Below, piece after piece: positions 11,500-24,955 of a stretch of 64,000 nucleotides of DNA (position 1 is its first letter; every line of letters starts with the position of its first letter). Source of the DNA: Nipponacmea schrenckii (Eukaryota > Mollusca > Gastropoda > Lottiidae); contig CM060201.1 of assembly GCA_030562195.1 (NCBI GenBank), positions 27,944,067 to 28,008,066 of the forward strand. The letters run 5' to 3'. The notes beneath the pieces were generated by a model, which was given only the letters and a program-made list of their open reading frames with translations, ran no database searches and was not told the origin of the DNA. A program made the position numbers and the translations under genes.

Positions 11500-11980
11500 T
11501 AAAGGGTGGGGGGTGGATTCAGAACCTAAGACAACAGCCAGGCTCTCTATGTCCTCTACAAATACAAATATTTTGTCCTTGAAGTCTTTTGCTACGGGTG
11601 ATGTGGGTTTGGTATTTGATGGTCGACGTGTTTACAAGCTAAATATTAAACTCCTTTAAGAACGAATGCAATAACATATTTTTGAAATAAGGCTTATCCT
11701 TTTTATTAAAAAAATTTCATCGAGTTTTATATCTTTACAAATGTTTACAGGCTAAATATTGAACAAAAACAAGGGCAATAACTCAAATGAACTAATTTTG
11801 GATTGTTTTGAATTATGATAGTGTTCATCCTTGGGCGATTATTGTATCCAATTTTGTCTAAATCCGACAATATTTCAATTGGGTTCATTCTTGATTACAA
11901 ACACACCAAGTTTCGTCAAAATCCCCTAAGTAACCACATAACTGAGTGAGTATGTCAGTCCGACAATACTACATTGAAAA
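11500..11980. repeat. Degenerate fragments of the dispersed satellite-like repeat
   Basis: Words shared with the reverse strand of the 55.8-57.9 kb array, such as ACAAGGGCAATAACTCAAAT at 11768 and CACCAAGTTTCGTCAAAATC near 11910, occur scattered downstream of gene B. They are old and broken. No gene is supported between 11197 and 13655. Confidence 0.5.
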
Positions 11981-12274
11981 TACATTGAAATGTAATTACA
12001 TCGATATCTGACAACTGCATGTACTGAAATCTTGAATAGATGACCTTACATTTTGCATTAAAGGTAAGCAAAAAAAAAATATTTGCAATATACCTCAGCC
12101 GCCTTCAATGGCAGTGACAATTTCGATAGCCCTTTCATGGTGTTCCTTAGCTTCCGATTCAGTTTATAAAGGTATATAGATCTCTTAAGACAGTATTCAA
12201 AGATATTAAATGCTATTTCTTGCAACTTTGCTTTCAGACACGATTTTTACATTATTGAATCAAACAACGCTCTA

Positions 12275-12650
12275 AAGGCCTGTGTCCACATTCGCGTTTT
12301 CAGGAGCGTTTTCACGCCAAGTAATACGCGTCGAGAAACCCCAAAGAGTATTTCAATAGTGACTTGTCCACATAGGCTTTGTCGACGAGGCGTAAAACGC
12401 CCATAACCTCCGAAGGGGTTTTGAGCGTATTACGCCTGGCGTAATTCAATAGCTGCAAGTGAATAAAATTGCACTCAAAATGTAACGTGAGCATATTTAG
12501 CAGCAATTACGACCCAAATTACGCCTCCAAGTACGCTAATGTGGACATAGTACAACGCAGCGTATTACGCAGAGTCATTTCAGGCGTTTTCCGTCGCGTA
12601 TTACGTGGCGTGAAAACGCTCCTGAAAACGCGAATGTGGATACAGGCCTT
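12275..12650. mobile_element. MITE with ~56-bp terminal inverted repeats, TA target
   Basis: 376-bp non-coding element. The left end AAGGCCTGTGTCCACATTCG and the right end reverse complement AAGGCCTGTATCCACATTCG match for about 56 bp with about two mismatches. TA flanks both sides (12273-12274 and 12651-12652). The interior holds repeated GCGTATTACGC-type words. The TA duplication would fit a Tc1/mariner-type mobiliser; the class is inferred. Confidence 0.85.
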
Positions 12651-13655
12651 TACAATCATCGATAGCTTCTTTTACAAAAGCAGATCTATTATTTTCTAAT
12701 AAAGCAGATTTTGGGCTGGAATATATGGGGATTTTATATCCGTTATTATTATTCATACAAATTGATTTCCAGAAAGCCATTTTTTTTTCAATCTGTTCTT
12801 CTCAAATATTTGTTTCACACATCGCTCATATTCACCTTCATTTTGATCATTCTTATTTCTATGAAGGGGTGTCAGCTTGGTTGTGACTTCACTGTGTGTA
12901 ATAATTTAGCACTTCGCATTAACCAATAATTCATTGTTGGTAGAGAAAAAAGTTACCAATGGACTTCGCCTTACTTCTTCCTTAAACAGAACCTACTTTT
13001 CTTTTGCTCACCTAATTCACAAATGAGCTCCTTTCATGTTTCGTTAAGTCTTGTGATGAACCCGAGGGTTGACCGGGTAAATTAATTTCTTCTAAAATAC
13101 CTGTACTCACATTACACGTGTTTAAAATGTCTAAAGTCCTGGTCGCTGTTTGGAAGCTAAAATGACTTAAACCAAAGTGCATGAGCACGGTATGTATTTA
13201 TTCCCTCATGAGAGGGAAAATAATGCTCACTAAAAAAAATTATATTTCACGTATTGAATGTTATAATTGAAGTTTCATTAAAATCTACCTACTTCAATCG
13301 AAATATGTTACCATGACGTATTCTAATGTTCTTTTTAATTATAATCATTAACAATAATTACCTGTACAAATCAATATATCATCACATTATAATTTATTGT
13401 AACTAATATATTAATATAGGTTTCACGGCCCAATAAACGCATACATAGGCATACATAGAGGAACAAATGATATGTTGAAATTCTGAAGTTTTAAGCTGTC
13501 TACTTGATATGAAAGATTAGACGAAACATCACTATTTGAATTGAATATTAAGAGATAGCTTCAGTTCATTCATTGGTATGTATATAGAACTATGAAACAA
13601 TACTATTTTCAACATTCCCGAACTGTACTGGTATACATTTTTGATATATCGTCAG

Positions 13656-16600
13656 ATGTCAACATTAGTAGTTTTGGTGCTTCTTATTGCTGGCATCTCA
13701 CGTGAGTTTCTATTTTTGGATTAATTTTTTGTTTTATGTATGTAGGGCTATTGCATAATGGGATTTTTTTGATGTTGTTTGCAATAGAACTTGAACATTG
13801 TGGCTTAATGTATCCATAATTATCATATAATATAGCCACCTAATTATATTTGGATGAAGTTTGTTATGTATGTATGGGTGTTGCTAATGGTTTACTTGAG
13901 ACTATTGTGGCTTAATGTATCCATAATTATAATAAATAAATAAAATTTGGAGGGAAAGTTCTTTTTTTGATTTTCAATTTTTCTTTAGGCTAATGTATAT
14001 AATTATAATAAATAATAATAATCCATGAAAAATTGGACTGAAGAAAAATTTCTTTTAGTTTCTAATGGCGCTTTACGATTTGCCAAATCTTATGGAGACC
14101 ATATGGTGTTACAGAGAGGTCCTCAAAGAGCTGTCATCTGGGGATTTACTGATAAGAATGGCGAAACAATTACTGCACAAATCGTTGGACATGGGGGTCC
14201 GGTTACTACCAAGTCAGCAAATGGACAATGGAAACTCAAACTGCCCGCCATGACAACTGAAGGGCCTTTTACTATAGAGGTGTCATCCCAATCTGAAGGG
14301 AAGCTAACTCTTCACGATGTTCTATTTGGTGATGTCTGGATTTGTTCTGGACAGAGTAATATGGAATATCAATTTAGTGCCGTAAGAAGTCATATTCTTT
14401 TTGCAATTTGTTTTTTCTAGTCGTACAATATTGTGCATTCGTAGATTTTTGTTTAATTATTACATGATAAGAGTCAATGTTGTATTTGTGCATGCGGTAC
14501 CCGCAGTAGCTCAATGAGTTAGATTCAACGGTCAAAACGGATTTTCAAACCGGCTTCCCTTGTCAGTAATATAAGTCGGATTGGCTGGGACAATAAACCA
14601 AGGCCCATTGGGGTATAGGCTGCATACGTAAGCGATCTCTCGACAGTAGGCAATCGAAAAAAGAGGCTTATGCCGCTGTTATGGCAAAAATGCCCCCATT
14701 GTACCCTACATAGCGTTGCCCGTATTCATTAGCGTATTAGGTGCAAAAGGAAGGACGTAAAACTGCATGCATTGCATTTTATTTACATCTCGTTCTGCTT
14801 GCTATGATTGTTGCTTTTGTTATTTTTTGACGTTAAACTGTAGAATAATGTCCTTATAGGTCAACAATAGTACATATGAACTACAAAAGGCTTTGAAATT
14901 TACTAAAGTAAGAATATTCCATGTACAATATGTCGAATCAGCAACGCCTTTAGCTGATATAAAAACAGTTCAAACACCTTGGACTGTACCAACCACACGT
15001 AAGTTCTTTAAATTTGTTACTCTTTTTACGTCTGAAAGGTTGGCTCATCTTACGATGCTCGACCTTTAAAACCTCCCTCAGTCGTATGATCTTGCAGGTA
15101 TGCACTCAACTGGGAACAAATATAATCATAAGACTCTTTATTTTATGGGTTTTTAAGGTTCAATCCTCTGAATATTGGCCTAATAAATGTATGTTTAATT
15201 GAAGGTGTGCCTATATGTCTTGTGCCTAAATGAACGTCTGTAGCTAACATAAGAGTATATGAACTTCGGTGTCTAACTTACCCGTGCTTAAAATATATGT
15301 GACCAAATGGCAGTTAACTAATAATATAGCCTAGGATATGCAAGCGATATACCATAATTATACTCTAGATGGTGCATCTAACACAGTCCTTGGGGTATTT
15401 GATAAATATTTACCATCACTTTCCAAGTTCTATCTAACTCCATTACACTGCCATTTTGTCCATTTCATTAACATTTACATCCACATACTGTAACAAAAAT
15501 GGAGAATAGATTGTAATTCTTGTCTTACAGAAACTGTTCCCAGCTTCTCTGCTGTTTGTTTCCTATTTGGAGAATATGTTAATACACATCGTAAATATCC
15601 TATTGGTCTGATTGAATCAGCTTGGGGAGGAACTCCAATAGAATCCTGGACATCACCTGGTGCTTTAGCTAAATGTCCTGTACGTGCATCGAAAAGGTAA
15701 TTCTTCTTTTGCCCCACAGTTCCGATCTCGATCGACATGTGAAAGTCTGATGACCTTGAATAAGTCATCTTCACTCATAATTGCTTCATATGACTGAAAT
15801 ATATGTCAAAATTCAAATCACCTAAAATATCACAAGGAAATTTGGTTACAAAGTTCATATTATGATTATTTTGCAAACCGTTAATACTTCAGAGATCCTC
15901 GTAACCATACAGTTCTATGGAATGCCATGATACATCCATTATTAGGAATGACAATATATGGTGCTATTTGGTATCAAGGTAATTTCATTATTTGTTCATA
16001 GCTTACAAGTGATCACGTATCTCTATACAGATGATTCGTGAAATGTTCGAGAAGGGAAAACTGTGGCATCCATTATTATTAACACTTAGACCTATGTATG
16101 TATGTTTAAAGACATCTAGGTTTCTAGGTTGCTTGATCTCGGTTCTTCGAAGAATGCTTTTAGCATGAACTATCTTTTATTGAAGGTGAGTCAAACGCGG
16201 GTCATCCAGATCGATATGTTTGTCAACAACCAGCTATGGTCAATGATTGGAGACATCAGTTTCATCATGCTTCATTGGGTGAAACTAGTGACAAGTTTCC
16301 TTTTGGCGTAGTTCAGGTATAAAAGTCTTCTATCTTTGTTGAATGGTAAAAGTTTACAAAGGGGATGCAAGAAAAGAGATCGGAATTGTTAAATATGCTT
16401 GTAAGCGCCCCCCCCCCCCCTGATATCCATGGATAGCAAACCGTGACAATTTCCTGCAAAATCTATTGATGATGTTGAATGAATGAATAATTGGCACTAG
16501 ACCTAGAACAATGTAATATAATTTGAAAATGATTTAACATGTATAAAAAATCTTGCTGTTTTATCATGATTGTTAAAAGTGTGGTGATATCGACTGTAAA

Positions 16601-17745
16601 ACATATTTATATTTGAAAACGTGTTAAACTTTTCAAATTTATTATTATTTCAGTTAGCTGCTAAAAAACATGATTTTAACCGTATTGGCGGTTTTCCTGG
16701 TTTAAGATTCAGTCAAACTGGTAATATAGGATATGTTCCAAACACTAAACTACCCCATACTTTTATGTCTGTAGCTATGGATCTTCCCGATTTTAATTCA
16801 CCTCACGGAACGTAAGTATTGTTTCAAATTACGAGGAATAATTTAAAAGATTTCGTCTGATTTAAATAAACAGAATTGGCTATGAGCGCCTTTTGAAAGT
16901 TTATCGTTGAAGGACATTTTGGTGATGGTTTCGCGGTTATGGCTTTTTGTTAATAAAACTTGCTCTTTCTTTCCTAACAGAGTCCATTCACGATTTAAAC
17001 AAGATGTAGCTGAAAGATTAGGACTAGCTAGTTTAGCAGTTGCTTATGGACAAAAAGGTTTGAATTATCAGGGACCTTTTCCTACCTCCTTTAATAATCA
17101 CGTGACTAATCAACTAACTATAGAATATGATCATGGTCATACAGTTTTAGATGTTAGATCTAATAATGGTTTCGAGGTAAGTTTAGATTATTTACATTAC
17201 AGTGCGAACTATAAAGATTGTGCAAAATTAGATTTCTTGCCAAAGGGCATCATAACATTATCTAATCCTTGGAAATCTAAAATCCAAACTTCTATGATGG
17301 TGTAATGGTCCGAAGATCTATCAACCAATGAAAGTAAAGGCAAGATTGAAAAAAAAAATGGCTGTGTCTCTCGATCGATTGAAATCCTCTTAATGTTAGA
17401 CCATAACAGAAACGAGGGATAAAAGTTATCGATGATGATTGTGATCCTTCACCTTTAAAACCATTTAAACCGTTAATCATCTTCTTATTCGAAAACTATT
17501 CATTTAAGATTTGCTGTTCAACGTCAAAGACCGACTGTGGTACTAATGATCCATGGGTAGCAGCACCTATAACTCACCATCAAGGAGCATCAGTCACTTT
17601 GAACACTTCCGGTTGTCATGGTAAACACATGGTTGGTTTAAGATATGCCTGGAGAGAAAGTCCCTGTCAGTTTAAGAAGTGTGCTATTTATGGACGAGAT
17701 AATGACCTACCAGGACCAACATTTATCAAAAATAAAGCTTTTTAA
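13656..17745 (+). CDS. SIAE: Sialate O-acetylesterase-like protein C (9 exons)
   Basis: Spliced CDS: 13656-13701, 14059-14381, 14860-14998, 15531-15696, 15893-15978, 16186-16316, 16654-16811, 16981-17176, 17509-17745; 1482 nt, 493 aa, open throughout, GT-AG at each junction. Signal peptide MSTLVVLVLLIAGIS. Active-site features of the SGNH-type esterase are present: GQSNM with nucleophile Ser115, WGGTPIE at 201-207, WYQGE at 251-255, and His352 before the SRFKQDVAERLGLASLAVAY segment. The C-terminal region is Cys-rich (ICCSTSKTDCG, SGCHGKHMVGLRYAW, SPCQFKKC). Expected reaction: removal of 9-O- (and 4-O-) acetyl groups from sialic acids in lysosome or secretion. The Cys just after the signal peptide in A, B and D (CDGALRF) is replaced here (LSNGALRF). 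Intron 2 holds a SINE. Confidence 0.92.
14505..14745 (+). mobile_element. tRNA-derived SINE in intron 2 of gene C
   Basis: The head has a tRNA-like A box (TAGCTCAATGAGTTAGA) and a degenerate B box. The 3' part ends CATTAGCGTATTAGGTGCAA, the tail shared by SINE copies at 35.5, 42.6, 53.2, 59.4, 61.1 and 63.7 kb. Confidence 0.6.
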
Positions 17746-17913
17746 AACTTTAAAAATGTATAAGATATAAATCAGACACTTGAAATACCTGAAATAGGTT
17801 GTTCGTCTGAAGATTAGTAAGCGTAAATTCTAAGTAACAACATGTTTTGATATTTCTATATCGCACTGGTGTGTTGAGAAATATTTGCTCACTCAAAGTA
17901 CTATGTTTGGACT

Positions 17914-17919
17914 AATAAA
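17914..17919 (+). terminator. Candidate poly(A) signal of gene C
   Basis: AATAAA lies about 170 bases after the gene C stop codon on the coding strand, before the gene D leader. Cleavage site not shown. Confidence 0.4.
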
Positions 17920-18673
17920 ACAAGACTATCCAATGTCCCCTGAAGGAAATGATTGGAAAAAGCTTATATTTAAAACGTTTTGCCTGTGCTTTCAATTCCA
18001 TTGTAATTAAAGGACTTTTTTTATTTTAATACCTTTAGGAAGGGGAAGAACCAAGTTGAATTTTAGCCCAAGACAACATCATCGAATCTTATCCAACGTT
18101 TTTAAAATTTAATTCTTTAACGTGTACATCACGATTAATTTAAAATGGAGCTTTGGTTTATTATCAATGTTCCCATAGATCGACCTTTAGGAAGTTGGAA
18201 GGGAAAAAAGATTCTATAGAAAATACAATCAGACATTTTAAAGCTGGAAAAAGGCTAATAAAAACCTACAAGTTGATTTTAAAAAATTGGGAATGGGGCC
18301 CTGGAAATCTAATTTTATGAGCAACAGAACGATTTTAAATTTTAAAATTTGGTATTCGGGGTGTAAAGGCATTAGTCCATCCGTTCCTGGTAAATTAATC
18401 GTATTGCCTTGGTAATAACGAAGTTTACAGTGAGGCCAACCGGAAATAATGATTCTGATTAGTTGGAACATATGGTGCAATACTAGACATGGTTAAAAAG
18501 ACCTGTAGAAAATTGAGTTCTCCAAAATTAAAATACAAAAACAACTGACACAGCAGTTTATTATTTTTTTTATCAAAAGATAGCTTGGAATCGGGGCCCT
18601 GCCGATAGCTTATCAGTAGGCCACCTATTTATGACAACAAAAGATTTATTTAGTAATTGGATATATCGTCAAG

Positions 18674-21600
18674 ATGTCAACATTGACGACATTAGTCCTC
18701 CTTGCTGCTGGACTCGTGGGTAAGTTACACTCTTTTCCATGTGCTTAGGGATAATAACGTTAAGTAACTGTGTACAAATTATTATTTTCAGATGTCCCAA
18801 AATCACAAAACTAACGGTATATTTTATTTTTGATTGGAACTTCCAAGATTATTGACGCCGACCTCCTAATTGAAACGAATATAAATATAGACCAATGTAT
18901 TAAGTATACATGTAAATGGCGTTTTCTAATCGATTAGAGTCACATTTTCAGTGTCATATTATCATATTGACATAATTATTCTAGCCTGTGATGGTGCTTT
19001 ACGATTTGCCAAATCTTATGGAGACCATATGGTGTTACAGAGAGGTCCTCAAAGAGCTGTCATCTGGGGATTTGCTGATAAGAATGGCGAAACAATAACT
19101 GCACAAATCGTTGGACATGGTGGTCCGGTTACTACCAAGTCAGCAAATGGACAATGGAAACTCAAACTGCCCGCCATGACAACTGAAGGGCCTTTTACTA
19201 TAGAGGTGTCATCCCAATCTGAAGGGAAGCTAACTCTTCACGATGTTCTATTTGGTGATGTCTGGATTTGTTCTGGACAGAGTAATATGGGATATCAATT
19301 TGGTGCAGTAAGTCTTATACCGTACTTCAGTTAGAACTATATCATATACGATAGAACAGTTAATTGTTCGAACTCTCTGACAAGATGTCATACATACAAA
19401 TGAATAAAAAGTTCTGGAAGTTTCTCTTATCTTAAACATTTTCGTCCAGGAATGATCCGGATAATTCATCATGGTTTTCTGAGAAAAGGCCAAACACAAG
19501 TGAAGAGTGAATAGGAATTCAAATTTTTAACATTGACATTTCAGGTCAACAATAGTGCATACGAACTACAAAAGGCTTTGACATTTACGAAAGTAAGAAT
19601 ATTCCATGTACAAGATGTCGAATCAGCAACGCCTTTAGCTGATATAAAAACAGTTCAAACACCTTGGACTGTACCAACTACGAGTAAGTTTAATGCACTT
19701 AAAAATCGACAACATCAGTAAATATAAACATTAAATCCGATCTCTGAAAGGGTTGTTTTATATATCCTATAAGGATAAACATTCACTGTCACAGCATCAC
19801 TCAGATATAATTGCCAGTGAGTAGTAGAATTATAGATAATGGGTAGCCTGTCTGATGAAGACTTCGGCAATTTGCATTGTCATTTTCAAAATTCACCGCA
19901 TACTTTTTTAATTAAATGTTGAATAAGGCTCAATGATTTGGAAATTTACTCCTTTATTGCAGAAACTGTTCCCAGCTTCTCTGCTGTTTGTTTTCTATTT
20001 GGAGAATATGTTAATACACATCGTAAATATCCTATTGGTCTGATTGAATCAGCTTGGGGAGGAACTCCAATAGAAGCTTGGACATCACCTGGTGCTCTAG
20101 CTAATTGTCCTGTACATACAGGGAAAAGGTAATAATCTAATCAAACTCAACGTTAGTAACACAAGCAAGTTTAATTTTATCGAGTTACAGTCCAAAAGTT
20201 GGTGTCTTTTTCTTGAGAAATGGCTTACCGTCTATAGAAACGTTACCACATTAATACATAACATACATGTGAATTGGTTTGTGTCGAAAAGAAAAACAAA
20301 TTCTCAGAAAAAAAAAGAGATTTTACTTGGATTCGTAATCACACAGATTATTGTTAGCCATGTTTCATTACAGGTTAAATCCATATTGCCTCTGTGTCAG
20401 TGACTCAATGGCAACTAGTTAAACAAGTTTACGGGTTCCCATTCATATAATTTGAGCCATTGCTCTGTATATGCAAATATTATTTTGATATGGAGGTATG
20501 GTGCTGGGCACTGTGAGTAAATCAATTACTCTATTTGTGAATACTAGTACATTTCTGTCTGGACCAATCCGGGGTGGTTGGGTTAACTATTTGATCACGA
20601 ACCTGTCTGGAAAATTACCCGGAATTTGTCCAATGTAATCGTTATTTTAGAGCTCCTCATAGTCATTCAGTTCTATGGAATGCCATGATACATCCATTAT
20701 TAGGGATGACAATATATGGTGCTATTTGGTATCAAGGTAAGGATATTCCTTGTGTAATAAATTCAGTAGATATTGAGATTTTATTGGATTTATTTTGACT
20801 TGAATGGTGAAAATCATATGACATATGACATCCTATAGCTTTTTTAAAAAGCTTCTTTCAATTCTTAGTCAACTTCATAAATAACCTAAGATAAATAAAA
20901 TGGGATTGCATGTCCTCTACCTATAATCTGGCTAATGAAGACATTGATGCAGTAGACGGAGAAGAAATTAGAAATTCAGATCTTCGACAATATGTATCTT
21001 TGTATGTTTCAATTGTAATTCTGATCTGTCAGGGAAATGAAACGTGTGTTACCTCACGGTATGTATTTCCTATGTGTATTCACCACTTTTTATTATACAA
21101 TAGGAGAAGCAAACGCGGGTCATCCAGATCGATATGTTTGTCAACAACCAGCTATGGTCAATGATTGGAGACATCAGTTTCATCATGGTTCATTGGGTGA
21201 AACTAGTGACAAGTTTCCTTTTGGCGTTGTTCAGGTATAAAAGTCTTTGATATTTTGTTGAATGGTAAAAGTTTACCAAGGGGATGCAAGAACAGAGATC
21301 GGAATGGTTAAATATGCTTGAGCAAACCCTTGAGAAATACTGGTGATACCGTGTTAAACTTGTCACATTTATTTATTATTTCAGTTAGCTGCTAATAAAC
21401 ATGATTTTAGCCGTATTGGCGGTTTTCCTGGTTTAAGATTCAGTCAAACTGGGAATATAGGATATGTTCCAAACACTAAACTACCCCATACTTTTATGTC
21501 TGTAGCTATGGATCTTCCCGATTTTAATTCACCTCACGGAACGTAAGTAAAACTGTGCGTCATATAACTAAATAGAATTTATCAGCCATTTCACATTGAA

Positions 21601-22394
21601 TTTTAGAAATATTGATCAATAATTTGACTTTCAACAGTATTTGTTATAGTCGGCCACTGTCGCAGAACGACATACAATGGATGTTTATTTATATAGAATT
21701 AATATTATTATGATAATATAATTATAGAATCCATCCACGATTTAAACAAGATGTAGCTGAAAGATTAGGGCTAGCTAGTTTAGCAGTTGCTTATGGACAA
21801 AAAGGTTTGAATTATCAGGGACCTTTTCCTACCTCCTTTAATAATCACGTGACTAATCAACTAACTATAGAATATGATCATGGCCATACAGTTTTAGATG
21901 TTAGATCTAATAATGGTTTCGAGGTAAGTTCAGATTACTACAATGTTCACAGTTTGTTTTGGTTAGAGTCTCTTTTACAGAGGAACTTCTTTAACAATAT
22001 CTATACCTGGGATTTGTGAATCGAACCATACTTTATAAATGATCTGAGGGAATATGAAATGAATAAACTTACAAAAAAATAATTCACTCGAAGAGGCATT
22101 GTAACCTAATCTTCTAGAATCTTCTAGTTATTTATGATAAAACATGCTTCATTTAAGATTTGCTGTTCAACGTCAAAGACCGACTGTGGTGCTAATGATC
22201 CATGGGTAGCAGCACCTATAACCCACCATCAAGGAGCATCAGTCACTTTGAACACTTCCGGTTGTCATGGTAAACACATGGTTGGTTTAAGATATGCCTG
22301 GAGAGAAAGTCCCTGTCAGTTTAAGAAGTGTGCTATTTATGGACGAGATAATGACCTACCGGGACCAACCTTTATCAGAAATAAAGCTTTTTAA
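18674..22394 (+). CDS. SIAE: Sialate O-acetylesterase-like protein D (9 exons)
   Basis: Spliced CDS: 18674-18719, 18985-19307, 19545-19683, 19963-20128, 20651-20736, 21104-21234, 21385-21542, 21728-21923, 22158-22394; 1482 nt, 493 aa, open throughout. Signal peptide MSTLTTLVLLAAGLV, then ACDGALRFAKSYGDHMV. The catalytic signature is complete: GQSNM (Ser115), WGGTPIEAW, WYQGEANAG and TIHPRFKQDVAERL (His352). Exons are highly similar to gene C, while most introns cannot be aligned with C. A short shared leader (ATATATCGTCAAGATG here, ATATATCGTCAGATG in C) precedes the start codon. The predicted role is sialic acid O-deacetylation in the secretory or lysosomal route. The last gene of the tandem array and the most canonical copy. 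Confidence 0.93.
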
Positions 22395-24759
22395 AACTTT
22401 GGCTGAAATTTTCCAAATATGGATAAAAACCATCCTTGAATAGTAAAACACCCATTCAACAACAATTATTATCCCAAGACTAAGGCATCTGATATACCTA
22501 TTATTGATTTATAATCCTCATTACCTGCTTATCTACTTTTTGTTATCTCTGTGTCACAAGAGGTGATATTAAGTGTCAGTGTGCTGTTTATTGCAGCAAT
22601 ATTCCTCAAAAGCTAGTAGTTTTGGTGGTACAAACCGAGGCGTCGTGTTAAAGATCCCTTGATAGTAGCTAGACCGTTAGATTCATTTAATGTCATTTCA
22701 CTCTTCGTTCAGCTGCTTGTAAGTTTATGGTGTTGATGAGAATAGTTTTGTTCAAAACAAACTTGTCCCTGCTTAACTCTTAAAATTCATATTAGCATAT
22801 TTTTCAGTTCAATTATTGCTAGCTCTTAAAGTATTATGTTTTCGACAAAATTGTACATTTGAACTTTACCATATCGAGAAAAACAAATATTTCATCTGCG
22901 TCTCCTCCTTTGAATGTTGTTTTCTCCTCTTTAAATCGTTAGACTTTGTACATTTTACAAAAATAATCTCCGTAGCTTTTTTATTCCCCGTATAATTTTA
23001 ATTTGTTGTTGACCATCATAATAAGTTGTGGAAATTAACCGAGAATGCCAAGATAAAGAGTTTAGAAATATTAGATAAACTATTATATGGGCCTAAATGG
23101 ATTGTTTTTATTTCAACCGTAATATAAAATTGGTTTATAGGGATCAATATGATACTTTATTTTAAATCGTGAGCAGGGATGCCACGAATACAAAGAAATC
23201 CTAAAAAATGTGAATCCTTTGTCTTTATCTGAGATTTTCATTAACATACGAATCGATTTTTCATCACTTAAATGTGTAATTAAACAAGGTGCAGGCGACA
23301 GATATGAAAACTCCGGAAGTACGTCATCACAGAAAATAGACTCATCAATTTGCGACTTCGAACATTTGGGTTATATTCCACGAAATCGGAAATACGAAAA
23401 TGGAATTAATTGTGTTTCCATGACAACCATAAAGCGTGTTTTTGTGTGTAATTATTTTTGTCGGAAACGATATCGTATTTTGCACGTGCGCTTTCGAATT
23501 TCCAAAGATTGAGATATGACGGACTACTTTTCGGAAGTTGGCATGGTTAAACATGTAATGCACGTGATATATTATTTCAGATAATGGTATTCTATGGCAC
23601 GTGAACTTTAGGGTTTTGAAAACTTTACCAAATGAATTTGAACTAAGAAATGCAAATTGTAAATTCTTCAGTTCAAACAGTGAGTATATTTTAGACCGAG
23701 TACATGTGCGTGGTGTTAAGACCCTCCCTCCTTACAACAGCCCTTACCCCTTCTTTAGTAGGTGCAAAATGGACCCGCGCAGCGATGTTAAGACCAATTG
23801 TCTGGATGTGGTGTTGAGACCCCCAAACGAAGGGCCGCCCCTCCCGCTACCCCTTACCCCTTTCATTGACTGCAGACTGGACCTACGCAACGATATTTAT
23901 CGACGGTCTTAAAAAATAGTGTTCCTTGAATACTTTACTGACTGACTTGTGTTTTATAAAATATTTGTGCTTCATGTGGACAATTTGTCTTGCATCTGAC
24001 AATTCATCCATCATAATAAAATGATGTAACATGCGAGGTAAATTCCATAATAGCTTGGATAACCTCATATCAAAATGATTTGATGGCAATAATTGATCGC
24101 TGAAATCATTGATACGTGGGTAAATTTCATTAAAAATTTAATTCCAGCCCCTATTGTAAGTTGTCTGTTTGACAAGGGTTGTGGATATTTTATCTTATAA
24201 CCTTACATTTTGACGAAATCAATTACTATTAAGAGAAAGAAAAACAATTATTACGAATTCATCTGGTTGTCTAGTCTCACATAAATTTTCTTTTGTAGTT
24301 CTTATTGACACGTGACCCTTAGGAAACCTAGTCAAAGCTGATCTATTATAAGCAGAAGCAATTCGGCATAATTGTTAGTCCTTACCGCAGGGAACTACGT
24401 ATGACCCCTACCGAATTTTCTTTACCATGTGGAATTTGAGGTTTTGACAAATGTTTTGTGGTATTGTGCAGTTTCTGAACTTACAATTATGAATAATTAT
24501 TTCGATGCCGAATTTCAAATCAAATTTCCACAATGTCACGCGACCCTTACACCCATTCAAGTTTTTGACATGACGATTTCAATAATTTGAGGTTTTGATA
24601 AATAACTTTTAGTATTAGTGGTAATTATAACGTAGCCTAGAGTTGTCAACCCGAATTTCCATACTTAAACGCAGTTTTGAAGTTAATTTGCGGTTTAGAG
24701 GATATATCTAATTAGTAAGGCATACTAATTGCTTCAAATAATCAAGCTTTATGGAAGAC

Positions 24760-24955
24760 TTCCATATACTGGTGCCTGCTCAGTGGTGTTTCGATAGAGG
24801 GATGGAAAATACTATCTCGTAGTTCCGGGAAAGCACGGGCCTAGGAATCAGACCTAATTTTTATTTCCTCGCACCGATCGGGATTCGAACCCACGCCACC
24901 TAGTCGCCTAGCAGACGACAGTCCAACTCGCTAACCACTAAGCAATTCACCACCC
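24760..24955 (-). mobile_element. tRNA-derived SINE or tRNA pseudogene
   Basis: On the minus strand, 24955-24868 reads like a tRNA, with A-box-like TTAGTGGTTAGCGAGTTGG and a perfect B box GGTTCGAATCC at 24881-24891. The acceptor ends do not pair, so it is not a functional tRNA. It continues into an unrelated body to about 24760, as a SINE would. Confidence 0.6.

Noticed and set aside
12312..12699. Open frames on both strands between genes B and C
   Set aside because: They lie inside the 376-bp MITE and mirror its inverted repeats.
14025..14420. Alternative start for gene C inside intron 1 (MKNWTEEKF...)
   Set aside because: The frame runs through the exon 2 acceptor; a separate first exon with signal peptide at 13656 matches gene D in length and phase.
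16408..16420. Run of about a dozen C residues in intron 6 of gene C
   Set aside because: Simple homopolymer in an intron; likely neutral or a sequencing-prone site.
24868..24955. Functional tRNA gene
   Set aside because: The B box is perfect but the acceptor stem does not pair and a SINE-like body follows.
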